DNA of 64,000 nucleotides, taken from Heterocephalus glaber (Eukaryota > Chordata > Mammalia > Rodentia > Bathyergidae). Shown piece by piece: positions 1 to 10,100 of this stretch. The notes beneath the pieces are model-generated. The model made no database searches. It saw only the letters and a program-made list of their open reading frames with translations, and was not told where the DNA came from. Where the stretch lies: assembly GCF_000247695.1 (NCBI RefSeq), contig NW_004624742.1, positions 5,688,959-5,752,958 on the forward strand. Direction: 5' to 3'. A program made the position numbers and the translations under genes. Position 1 is the stretch's first letter; each line of letters starts with the position of its first letter.

Positions 1-110
1 ATAAGAACCAAGAAGCATTATGTAAAGGTACAATTCCCAATGAGAAATGTAATTGTGTTGTATACCTAAAAAGTACCAATAAAAGAATTTAACAACAACA
101 GCAACAAAAA
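1..110 (+). repeat. L1 3' UTR end, cut by window edge
   Basis: The first bases match the extreme 3' end of the L1 at 52.9-53.2 kb (shared phrases 'ataagaaccaagaag', 'gtatacctaaaa', 'gtaccaataaaag') and run into an A-rich tail with AAC repeats. The rest of the element lies left of the window. The same terminal sequence is present again at 5314-5550, so this is one L1 family. Confidence 0.8.
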
Positions 111-1377
111 AACTATCATGTTTGAGTTACACATATATGGATTTATTTTCATGGCAATATTGAGCTGAATGGGGATCATGAGATTATTACTACTGACCTC
201 CTTTTCTCAGGGAAGAACTGCATGGAAATTATCTCCAAAAAATGTGATTTTTTTCTTTTCATTGCTTCCCTCATCTTACCATTTCCTCATGCATCTTTTC
301 TTCCTTTCTACCCTCTCAAAATATGAAGAAGCTAATGAAGTTGAAGCTTTAGGAGCCCCATTTCCACAATCCCTAAAAGGCTTTAGTAGGGTTACTAGAA
401 ACGTGTTTACTTAGGTATGTTTTTGTAAAGCTTGCAAAAATAAGAGCTTTTGACCTCAACCTGTCAACATTCATTGTCTCTTTCCCCTTGCCCAATTGTT
501 GCTTTTTATCTGGAGGTACTACTGAGTGACTGCAGGAATTTTAAAGATTTAACTACAATGAAACTGCATTGGGGATACGGTAGCTCTGGGTAGTGAGGCA
601 TGTTTATTGATTCATATTCACTTCCATGTCTAGATAGGCTCTTGCACCCTGTCCTGGTGTAGGCATGGTTCCCAGGAATACAGTACTTTGCTGGTTCCTT
701 CTGCATGGTGACATAAAAGGGTAGAGCCCAAGGTCACATCACTTCGTAAAGATGTCTTAGAGCAACAGGTACTAGAAGTACATAGGAAGTACTTGTATAT
801 AGGTAAGTAAGTAGAGGCTTCAGTTCTCACTATTGCCTCATCAGAACAAAAGGAATATCCTCAGAAATGTAGAATATGCAATTATTCACACAAAATTTTG
901 TTTTGAGACCCATACAAGATAGAATGTCATAACTTCTGCATTTATAACCTCTGTTTATGATATAAGCCAGCTTTCTAGAAATTGTAATCTGTTGTGATTT
1001 CTTTCTCATTCTAAATAATCATTTTATGTTTTATAAAAGAAAGGGGGGAAGCCACACCATATTTAACTGTTTCAAAGTATTCCCAATACCATATCAACCT
1101 GATGTTTATTATCATTTTGCTTTGTAAAATAAGAAACTTGGGCTATTTTATGAAAGAACAAAGAAGCATTTATCTAGCAGGACTTTGGGGGTGGATATGA
1201 AAGATAATTTAATGAATTTATTTACTCCCAGTGAGATACTAGTTCTATAAAATTGAGAGAGAGAGTTGATGGGCTATGTTTCTCTGGGCATTTAGAACTA
1301 AACAAAATAAAAGCACTAACTAGAACCTTGCAGGGTAATTAAAGTTTAAGAGTAGATCATTTGTCATTGAAACATAC
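111..1377. other. Intergenic DNA without recognised gene
   Basis: AT-rich sequence between the L1 tail and a minus-strand SINE. Open frames at 169-414 and 506-830 show no family resemblance and no coding character. Nothing further recognised. Confidence 0.5.
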
Positions 1378-1383
1378 ATTTTT

Positions 1384-1566
1384 TAAGTGCTAGAGTTCAA
1401 CCTGGGACCTCACACATGCTAGGCACACACTCTCCCAGTGAACCATATCCCCAGCCACTCCCCTGTAGGTTATTTTGAGTTCAGGTCTTGCTATGTTGCA
1501 AAGCAATCCTCCCTTGCCTCAGTCCTCTCCTTGGCTGTGACACAGGTGCATGCCACTGTACCTGGC
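1384..1566 (-). repeat. B1-ID composite SINE, minus orientation
   Basis: Read on the minus strand, a B1-like (7SL-derived) half is followed by an ID-like tRNA half ('ggctggggatatggttcact' to 'ggttgaactctagca'). Old and diverged. Confidence 0.7.
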
Positions 1567-1783
1567 AAACACAAAAAGTAGAAAAAGGAGTAATAATAAA
1601 AATCAAATTGAAATATCCCTCAAGTACATTTTAAATATCATAATTAAATGTCCATACTACTTAGAGTAAAAATGATTGAATTTTTCCTCAAAGGAAAATT
1701 TTTATTTCAGTCCTAATTTCTACATAGAAGGTACTTTGACTATGTTCAGGGATGACTTTAACATTTCAACACAGTGATTAAGA

Positions 1784-3290
1784 CTATATTTCTTGCAGTA
1801 ATGAATATATATAGGCTTCCTGGAGGTCTAAATATGAAGTAAATAACCTGGCATACACTGGATGCTTCAGAGCAAATTTCCTAAAGGTGTTGTATGAGAT
1901 GTGTGTTGAGCTCTTTCCAGCTATTTTCCTGAAAGAGTCTGGAAACATCAAGATCTGGCACTCTAGAAGCTGCCCGAAGTATAACAGTGAATTCCTTTTT
2001 TGTTATGAAACCATCTTCATCAAGACCAAAAAGCTTAAATGACATTTGCAGAATCTTTTCAGTGTTGGCAGGATTGCACAGGATGGTCAGACCTATCACA
2101 TACTCTCTGAAGTCTATTGATGCCATCGTTATTCCTGTCAAAGAGCAAAAAGTTGTCTCAAGGGCTCTGAAATTGGGAGTTTTAAATAACTTGAAAACTC
2201 TTCAATTCCTATCTTCCTTCCTTTTGAGGCAACTGCAATTATAGCATAGTCATCCAAATGTTTATCAATATTATCCCAATCTAATTTTAATTTATGGCTA
2301 ATTTTTGTAAATTCTACCAAACCAGCTTCCATGGGTAGTTGAGGAAGTGTGGTCTGTCACAGGTACTCCGAAAGCATTCTCCATGTTAATTTGGACCTCA
2401 CTGGCAAAAAGGAGGGGTCTTTTTTTCTTCATCATTTGGGATATAAACAGGCATAAACTCAACTTTCACCCTGGTGAAAGGTTGACTCAGAGTTAACATG
2501 CAGGCCTGGAAGCCTGTAAACCCCTGCCAGGTCCAGGTCACCGTGTCCAGGGAGTTTGGGTACCTGAGCAGCGCTGGGTGCACAGGGGCACCTGGGGAGA
2601 AGGCTCCTGCTTTAAAAGTGACCCGACAGGAGCTATTGGTGCACACACTTTCCGGAAAAATCAGAATTTGCGGCCCCTTCGTTTCGGATGTCACTCGCTT
2701 CAGGATTTCATTCCTGGCTTTCTTTCTAGAATCTGGGTCTTCTCGGGTCACAAGCACCGGTTCTGTTAACATGAAGAGTTTCCCAGCCAGCGGGATCTGC
2801 ATGTTCTGACTTGCAGAGACCACCGAGGGTAACCCTGCCACAACACAGGCGATTGCATCAAAGAAAGTGGAGTGTGGGCCTGTAACGAAGATTGGGGCCT
2901 CGTCTATCTCCAGTCGCCTTTTCCCTTTTCCCTTTAACCGTGAACCCAGCGAAAAAGAACGCTACCTGAAACAAGAATTTGAGTACTGATTTCGTCAGAT
3001 TTTTTCTCCAACTCTTGGTGGGTTCCGTCAGTCGAGTAGGAAGACCAAAGGTGGAAAGCATGACCACTGGTCGGAGGAAGAGGAAGAGGAAGAGGAAGGC
3101 GAGGCAGGCCACCCGCACAGACACCAGCACAGCCCCCAGGAGGATGGTGCAGGCCCAGCACCACGCACTCAGGTGCACCTGCTGCAGGAACGGGGTGGCC
3201 ACCGCTGCAGGGTACCGGTACCGGAACTGGCTTCTTTCCTGCGCGACCGACCGCAGTATCCCATATCTCTGTCTCGGAGTCCGCAGACAG
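1784..3290 (-). pseudogene. LPCAT2B: LPCAT2-like intronless retrocopy (LPCAT2B), frameshifted
   Basis: Minus-strand, intronless sequence colinear with lysophosphatidylcholine acyltransferase 2. In order: an N-terminal hydrophobic segment (3200-3050, with an LFLFLFL run), the acyltransferase HxxxxD motif (HSTFFD, near 2870), the FPExxC region, the motif LDTVTWTWQG, and a C-terminal EF-hand part with DEDGFI and REYVIGL. Family members are ER/lipid-droplet enzymes acylating lyso-PC, with calcium-binding EF hands. Here the frame breaks at least four times: near 2920-2940 (a 7-bp tandem repeat), near 2410-2425, near 2130-2145 and near 1910-1925. The last frame then stops at 1784-1786. The conserved FPEG is FPES. 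No ATG opens the N-terminal frame, which is open from about 3290. The intronless form in the EPHX4 neighbourhood fits Lpcat2b, intact in mouse and a pseudogene in human (known from memory). Judged dead here, unless the breaks are sequencing errors. Confidence 0.88.
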
Positions 3291-3360
3291 ATCAGCTCTC
3301 AAGCCGACTTCTTAGTAAACTCAGAATGCGGGCACTTTGGCTCTGGGCGTGGCCTCTACA
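2460..3360. other. GC- and CpG-richer block over the LPCAT2B retrocopy
   Basis: The 5' two thirds of the retrocopy are clearly richer in G, C and CpG than the AT-rich surroundings, while its 3' part (1784-2330) is AT-rich. It contains a GAGGAA-type purine microsatellite (about 3073-3104) that encodes the LF repeat on the minus strand. Confidence 0.55.
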
Positions 3361-3886
3361 TGCACTCCCTCCTCACATTCAAGCACTCTTTCGGTTTGCA
3401 CATAATTAGAACTCTTAGGGGATTGTGGGTTAATGAATAGGAAATGATGTATGACCTTTGAAATCAGAAAAATCAAAGATGGTAAATATAACAAGCTATT
3501 TATAATCATATCAAAAAAAATCATTTTTCCTTTCCTGCAAACACCTTGCTTTTGACATATATGGGTAATAAGTTATTTTCACATAACAAATTCTGATATT
3601 TATATTATGCATATATATCTACTAAAGCTATATTCATTTGAATGGATAAATGCTAATTACAACTTTTTAATTTAAGTACCATTACCACTTAAAGTTTATT
3701 TACTGTGAGCTGCTTTGGCAGATAGTTTGTCAAATTAATTTACTCTCATTACAAATTGATTGCTATGGAAATAGTTCTCTTTATCCTAAGAAGTTTAACT
3801 GATGGCACCCTTGAGCCTTTGTGTTACAAGGATTTTTCCACATACACTGAAAACTAGAGTGCATCTTAATAGGTCAGAATTGACCC
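3300..3886. other. Intergenic, nothing recognised
   Basis: AT-rich sequence upstream of the retrocopy's open frame. No repeat or coding similarity recognised by eye. Confidence 0.4.
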
Positions 3887-3992
3887 AGGCATGATGCTGC
3901 ACTCCTGTAATCCTGGCTACTTAGAAGCTGCTCAGAAAAGGAATCACAAATCAAGGTCCATCTGGGCAACTTAGGGAAACCCTATCTTAAAA
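3887..3992 (+). repeat. B1-type SINE, plus
   Basis: Contains diverged B1/Alu-monomer phrases ('ggcatgatgctgcactcctg', 'ctgggcaacttagg') followed by an A-rich tail. Confidence 0.65.
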
Positions 3993-4025
3993 TAAAATAG
4001 GACAGAATTGGCCATGACACATTTG

Positions 4026-4057
<32 letters not shown>
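4026..4057. repeat. (TG)n microsatellite
   Basis: About 16 uninterrupted TG dinucleotides, abutting the tail end of a minus-strand SINE. Confidence 0.95.
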
Positions 4058-4061
<4 letters not shown>

Positions 4062-4224
4062 GAGAATTGAACTCAAGGTCTTTGCACTGAGCTACATCTT
4101 CAGCCTCCATTTTCTATTTTGAAAAAGGTCCCATTAAATTGCCCAGGCTGGGCTGGAACTTGTGATTCTCCTGCCTCAGCTTCCCAGAGTGCTGGGATTA
4201 CAAGTATGAAACCATGCCTGGTTT
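4058..4224 (-). repeat. B1-ID composite SINE, minus
   Basis: The reverse complement gives a B1 half ('ccaggcatggtttcatactt', 'ctgaggcaggagaatcac') then an ID half ending in 'gagttcaattctcagtaa', next to the (TG)n. Confidence 0.75.
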
Positions 4225-4229
4225 TGGTT

Positions 4230-5240
4230 CATATTCTTAAAATTGGTCCACATGAGTCAATCACCAGTCCAAAATGACATAAGTAACAACAATAACAACA
4301 AACCTCAAAATCAACTTAATAATAGGTTTTCATTAAAATAAATCAGTATTTATTGTGGCAACACACACAACTAACGATTCATGTTCCTTTTTGTTGTTGT
4401 TGCTGCTCTTCAAAAGTGATAAAGAGGGAAACACAATCAAAGTTGGTATGAATCAGGCTTTCTTCTATACCTGCAATTCTGACAACGTCAAATGGAGGAT
4501 TCTTATGTTTGCTAATCACTAATTTGAATTCCTTTTTCCAAGAATTAAAAGTCATATTGTAGGTCTCTGAGACATGTTTCCATCTTTTGGAGAATACCAG
4601 ATTACTGCTACCACAGGAAGAGTGGTATGGATACCAAAGCTGGTAAACAAAATGTGTTGGAAGTTCCAGATCATGGGCTATATTTTATAGCCAAATGGAT
4701 CTTAGGCTTGATCCAACACTTATGCTATGGGCATTGGCAAAGTTACTCATTAAACTTCATTTCCACATCTATAAATTGGTGATAGTCCCTACCCTGTAAT
4801 GTTGTTATGAGACACCAGCATAATATATGTAAAGAATAGTTATCATTGTAAATACAAGTTGCTATGGTATGAGAATTTTTAGAGATGTTCCACTTTCTTC
4901 TGTCACTTTGAGAATTATGCTTAGAGAGGGAGACATTCTTTTCACCAACATAGGACTAATTAGGGAACACAGTGTGGTCTCTAAAGTGCCATGATTTGGC
5001 AATGTTACTATTTGTCTCCTCCACCCAAGGAGAACCTAAAGGGAATGAGGAACAGTCCTTTGAGCTGGTATTGTTCTCTATTTTGCAGCTCTTCTCACTT
5101 TTACTTGTAATGTTCATTTCTACTCTTGAATCTTTAACTGCATTCCGTGTATACTTTTAAGGAAAAGTTATCATGTAATCTATCTTTCTTTTATATTCTC
5201 CTCCTACACATGGTGTCTAGCAGTATATCAGATATACAGT
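4230..5240. other. Intergenic, nothing recognised
   Basis: Unique-looking AT-rich DNA between a SINE and the Tigger element. Short open frames only (for example 4972-5160) and no recognised homology. Confidence 0.4.
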
Positions 5241-5313
5241 ATTATAGTAGTTTTTCTTTATCCACAGCTTCAGTTACCTGTAGTCAGCCACAGTTTGAAA
5301 ATATTAAATGAAA

Positions 5314-5550
5314 TAGGGGAAGTAGGAGGGGTAGGGGAAAGGAAAGAAGGGAAAAGAAAAAATATGACAAAAGGAAAAACATGGAAACAAAGTCTTTGTA
5401 AATAGGGAGGGGTGGAGGGGGTGAAGGGAGGGCAGGGGAATGGGGAAAAAATAAGAACCAAGATATATCATGTAAAGGTACAAGATCCCAATGATGAATG
5501 TAACTGTATTGTATACCTAAAATGTACCAATAAACTAAATGGAAAAAAGA
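5314..5550 (+). mobile_element. 5'-truncated L1 3' UTR fragment inside Tigger
   Basis: G/A-rich polypurine then 'aacaaagtctttgtaaat' and 'gtaccaataaa', matching the L1 3' UTR at 52.9-53.2 kb. It is flanked by a perfect 17-bp duplication, gaaaatattaaatgaaa, at 5297-5313 and 5551-5567, so it is a genuine retrotransposition of about 240 bp into the Tigger. Confidence 0.92.
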
Positions 5551-5579
5551 GAAAATATTAAATGAAAAATTTCAGAAAT

Positions 5580-5706
5580 AAACCTGTAATCCTAGCACTT
5601 AGGAGGACAAGGTAGGACGATTTTGAGCTCATGGCCAACCTAGGTTATAGAGTGAGTTCTGGCTTGGACTACATGACAAAGATCCTGTCTGAAACAAAAC
5701 AAAACA
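5580..5706 (+). repeat. B1-type SINE inside Tigger
   Basis: Starts 'cctgtaatcctagcacttag' and ends 'gatcctgtctgaaacaaaac'. It interrupts the Tigger sequence between 'aaataaac' and 'aattcataag'. Confidence 0.75.
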
Positions 5707-6248
5707 ATTCATAAGTTTTAAATTGTGCACTAGTCTGAGCAGTGTGATCCCACTCAGGATGTGAATCATCCCACTGTTCAGCATATCCAGGCTGAATAAG
5801 CTACCAGCTACCCACCAGTTAGTCACTTAGCTATCTCCATTATCAGCTTTTCCTGATAACGAAGTGCTTGTGTAACCTTTATTTTACTTAATTACAGCCC
5901 CAAGGTGTAAAGAGTGGTGATGCTGGCAATTCAGATATGACAAAGCTGTAAAGTGCTTCCTTTAAGTGAAAAGGTGAAAGTTCTAGACTTAAAGAATCAT
6001 ATGCTGAAGTTGCTAAGATCTACAGTAAGAACAAATCCATCTTTGAAATTGGAAAGAAGAAAAAAGAAATTCATGCTAATTTGCTGTCTTACCGAAAACT
6101 GAAAAAGAAATAGCCCCAGTGCATGACAAGTGCTTAGTTAGGATGCAAAAGGTGTTGCTGTATGGTGTTCCATGGTGTCCTCAGTTTTGGACATCTGCTG
6201 GAGGGGGGGCTCTTAGAATGGATACCCCGTGGATAAGGGGGACTACTA

Positions 6249-6420
6249 TATTTAGTCATTAAGCAAATATTTGTTTGCTTACAGTGTACCAGGCTCTTAT
6301 TCTAGCCTCCAGATGTCTATTAGTAAACAAAACAAAACAAAAAACAAAATCCCTGCCTTGTGGAGCTCAGATTCCAGTGCAGACAGGAAGAACACTATTA
6401 AATTCTTCTTACATTGAATG
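6249..6420 (+). repeat. Ancient mammalian repeat fragment
   Basis: Phrases such as 'caaatatttgtttgcttaca' and 'ccctgccttgtggagctcag' are typical of an old interspersed family also seen at about 16150-16690. The family name is not assigned by eye. Confidence 0.4.
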
Positions 6421-6832
6421 GAGAAAAAAGACATTTTGATCACTTTCCTAATTTACCAAATAGGCTGGAGAATTCAGGAAAGCAACTTAGTGGATGTGCA
6501 TTCCTACTCTACAACGTTTAACAAATATATATATGCATAAATATAATGGTTGAAAATAATAAAAAGAACTTTTAAATAATAAAATTTATACCACTGCAGA
6601 TTTGTCTTTTAATATGGCACAGCTAATCCTTAACTTTCATTTATAAGAGGCACCTTATGTCAATAAGGTAAAGAAAACAAGAAACCAAAACTAAGCCGTT
6701 CCCCAATTTCCTTTTTGTAAAAGTGTATACATTTTAAGGCAGATACTTTTCTGTGCAGAATACTACAGATGAAAATCAACATGATATCACATGCTCACAC
6801 ATTCACACTTTTTCAGTACCATTTTCAGGATA

Positions 6833-6838
6833 TTTATT
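6833..6838 (-). promoter_or_regulatory. EPHX4: Candidate EPHX4 polyadenylation signal
   Basis: TTTATT on the plus strand reads AATAAA on the minus strand about 115 nt past the EPHX4 stop. It is the nearest canonical hexamer. A longer 3' UTR using a more distal signal is possible in this AT-rich DNA. Confidence 0.4.
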
Positions 6839-6953
6839 TATAATAAAGCATATTAAAACAGACTTTTCCCCTAGTAAAACATAAAGAAGTTGATGAATAA
6901 TTTTTAAAAATTAGAGACTTCATTAAAGACCCTTCATAGAAGATAAAGAAAAC

Positions 6954-7185
6954 TCAGTCTTTTTTTCTTGTTTCTTCTTTTAGAAATGTCCATATCAATT
7001 TGTTCACTATGTCAGGTTGGTCTTGCTGAAGCCAATGGCTGGCTTCTAACAAAATAGTTAATCTGAAGTAGTTCTTAACATATATCTTTGTGACTTCAGC
7101 CATCTCAACCTCCATGAATGCGTCTTTCTCTCCCCATAGTAGTAATGTTGGAGTGGTTACCATGTGATGCTTGAGAGGCAGGCAG
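6954..7185 (-). CDS. EPHX4: EPHX4 exon 7 (last coding exon)
   Basis: Acceptor TTTATAG, then 232 nt to TGA at 6954-6956. Encodes residues 286 (part) to 362 with Asp307 (WGEKDAF) and His336 (ASHWL), ending LKEETRKKD. Confidence 0.97.
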
Positions 7186-10100
7186 CTATAAAACAAAACA
7201 TGTGAGCTTTGAGATTCACTGTGAAAATTAAAATAACATTTTCCACAATGTTCCATTACACTATGGATTCTATACATTCAAAGGGGGCAATATGACCTCC
7301 AAAGGGGTAAAAACTGTTTCAGGGTAGGGAGAATCTTAATTTTTCTAAAGCATGAAGGATACATACAGTAGATAAACAGATAATAAAATTTCACGGGGTA
7401 GAGCATAATTAGGGAAAGAATGTTTTAAAAAGTCTCCTTAAGGAAGTGATAATGAAAAATGGTTGAGAAATACTATATCAAGCAGTCACTTGTATAATAA
7501 AACAAATAAAAGGTTATTTAAGAAGGGGTACAATAAAATTTTAAATTGCATGAGACCGGCAAAATTTATAGAAGACTATAATTAAATATGAAATTAATCA
7601 CTATGAGGAATTGATACAAATGCCAGAATTTGAGTGATATAAGAGGTCAGACATGTGCCGGGAAGGTGGCGCCCCCAATTCCATAGGGACAATGGCTTTT
7701 GCATTCAGGACCCTTCCAGACCTTACCCTGTGTACCTCTTCCTCTGGCTGCTTATGTTTATTCTTTAATATATCCTGTATACCACCTGCCTCACAAGCGC
7801 AAGGTCCCGAGTTCAATCCCTGGTACCAAAAAAAAAAAAAACCACACAAATATATCCTGTATAATAAACCAGTAAGTGTACACATGTTTCCTTGAGTTCT
7901 GTGAACTGTCTCAATCTCAGGAGGGGTTTGTGGGAACCCCAATTTTTCTGATTGGTCAGAAGTTCCAAAGGCCCAGAATTGGGTTTAAACTGGTTTAAAG
8001 CAGGGTCAGTCTTGAGCATTAAGCTCTCAACCTGTGATATGATGCTATCTCCAAGTAGATAGTGTCAGAACTGAATGAGAGAACGCCCAGCTGTGTCCCC
8101 TGCAGAATTATTTGCTTACTGGTGGGGAGAAGTTCCCACATCTTTTGGGGTCACAGAAACCATCTGTATTGATTCATGTGAGAGCAAAGCAGCTTTGTTT
8201 TAGATACACATTAATATTGTCCAAATTTCTGAATGTATGGAGTTTTCTAAAATTTTGTTAATTTCTAACAGCATTGCATTCAGAGAACATAATCTATATG
8301 ATATTAAGTTTTTGGTATTTGGTTAAGAGTTGTTTTGTAGTCCAGTATACAATGAATCTTTGTAAATATTCTTCATATGCTTGAAAATTAATGTATATTT
8401 TCTATTTACTGAGTAGAGAATTGTTTATAAGACCAAAGATTTTAACAGGACTGGTCAAATCTCTTATAACTTCATAAATTATTTTTCTGCTTGATCAAAT
8501 CCCATGAGAAGTGGGTTAAAATCTTCTATAGCATTTGTGAATTTGGCTATTTTCCATAAGTCTGTCAATTTTTACTTTTATATCTGATGTTTTATTGTAA
8601 GTTTTTACTTGTTTATCTTTCCACATAGATACTGCATAGATCCTATAGTTAATCTGATTCCCAGTCTGTTTTGGATCCTTGATTCCAGGTTTTGGAGAGT
8701 ACTTAGATGAAGCTGTGATCCTGGGGAGACTAAGGGTGATAAATGAGGGCCAATTTCATGCATGAGTACAATGAAATATGTTTAATTTGTAGTCTTATTA
8801 TATGTCATACACCCCGTTTTTAATTATGTACTTGGCTTGCTTATTCTGTATGAAGAACAGTCCTAAGGGCATCAGTTGAGCTTTCAGAAGGTCTAATGTG
8901 ACCTTCACCCAACTAGATTTAATCTACAACAATCTAGTTTGAAACTGTCTTTTGTCTTTATAATTTTGTGAGTTCTGCTTTTCACAGGCTCTGTCTCTCT
9001 TTGCCTCTCTCTCTGTCTCTGTCTCTCTGTGTCTTGTCTCTCTGCTAATTAACAGGATGCCAGTGCTCCCTCTTGGGAATGCAAACCTTTCTAATGAGCA
9101 ATTGTTAGTAAAAGAACTTTGGAAAGATGAGATTTTTTTTCTTGTAGTTATGTAACAACATACTGTTTTATATCTCAGAGTTAGCTCTAAATAAGGGATA
9201 AAATGAAAACATTTTTTAAAAAAAAACTATCATTCTTGTCTTCTGTCCAAAACTAAGACTTGCATGAAAATTCATCATTCTCTTTATTTGCTCTTTACAA
9301 ACGTATATGTATGTATTTGTAATGTTTTTGTTGCTTGTTCAAAAAAGAAGTTTGAATTTTCTTCTCCCTTCATTTGTATCTCATGACTCCCCTTGGATTC
9401 CACATTGACACAGTTGTTTTATTTAAACCAACACCTGCTATATACCTTTTTTTCTGTCTTCTTTTGAAAATTTTGTATTCTTATGCTTTACTTGTGACTG
9501 CATAAATACCATTAACGTGGAATTTTTAAAAACCCAATCTGGAAATATTAATTCATTGATAGTGATCACGCTCACTAACATATGAAATTGATTTGTCATT
9601 CTATTTTGTGCTTTTTATTTTCTCTTCTCTGCTTCTTTTTTATCCTTTTGTACCTTCCTTTGAATTTCTTATCCTCCTCTACTGGTTTAAAAATATTTAA
9701 TGTATTTTCTTTCTATTATTTTTCCCAGAAAAATTCTTAGTGTATATACATACATATTCTTAGTGTAAATACAGATATGCACTTAACATTTTATACATAC
9801 TGTATGTATTATATATATATACATATTCTTAGCATTTATATATTATACACAATTTCTAATTCTATTCCCATGTCAAATACATCTTGTTTTTTAAGTCTGC
9901 ATTTGTTTCGCTAAGGTATATTCTGGTTAAGCTTTTGAGATATAATTTCTAATTAATAATTTTCTTTATCTTGTATAAGATGCTACTTAATTCACTTATT
10001 AACTCTAAGACATCAATGGTCATTCTTTTCATTTTCTAAAAGTTCTTCCAGGTTTTTAAAAATGTCTTGCAAACGCAAGGTCCTGAGTTTGATCCTTAGC

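Larger units (their letters stand above)
5245..6248 (+). mobile_element. Tigger/pogo-type DNA transposon, nested insertions
   Basis: Terminal inverted repeats are visible: left 'tagtagtttttctttatcca', right ending 'ggataaggggactacta', flanked by TA on both sides (5243-5244 and 6249-6250), the target of pogo/Tc1-mariner elements. The body carries Tigger phrases, including the region that in intact elements starts the CENP-B-like transposase ('gatgctggcaattcagatat', 'aaagtgcttcctttaagtga'). The ATG position is mutated to ACA and no frame is open. An L1 tail (5314-5550) and a B1 (about 5580-5706) sit inside. Exact Tigger subfamily not decided. Confidence 0.85.

Noticed and set aside
2498..3440. 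Plus-strand open frames over the retrocopy
   Set aside because: Antisense shadows of the LPCAT2B sequence.
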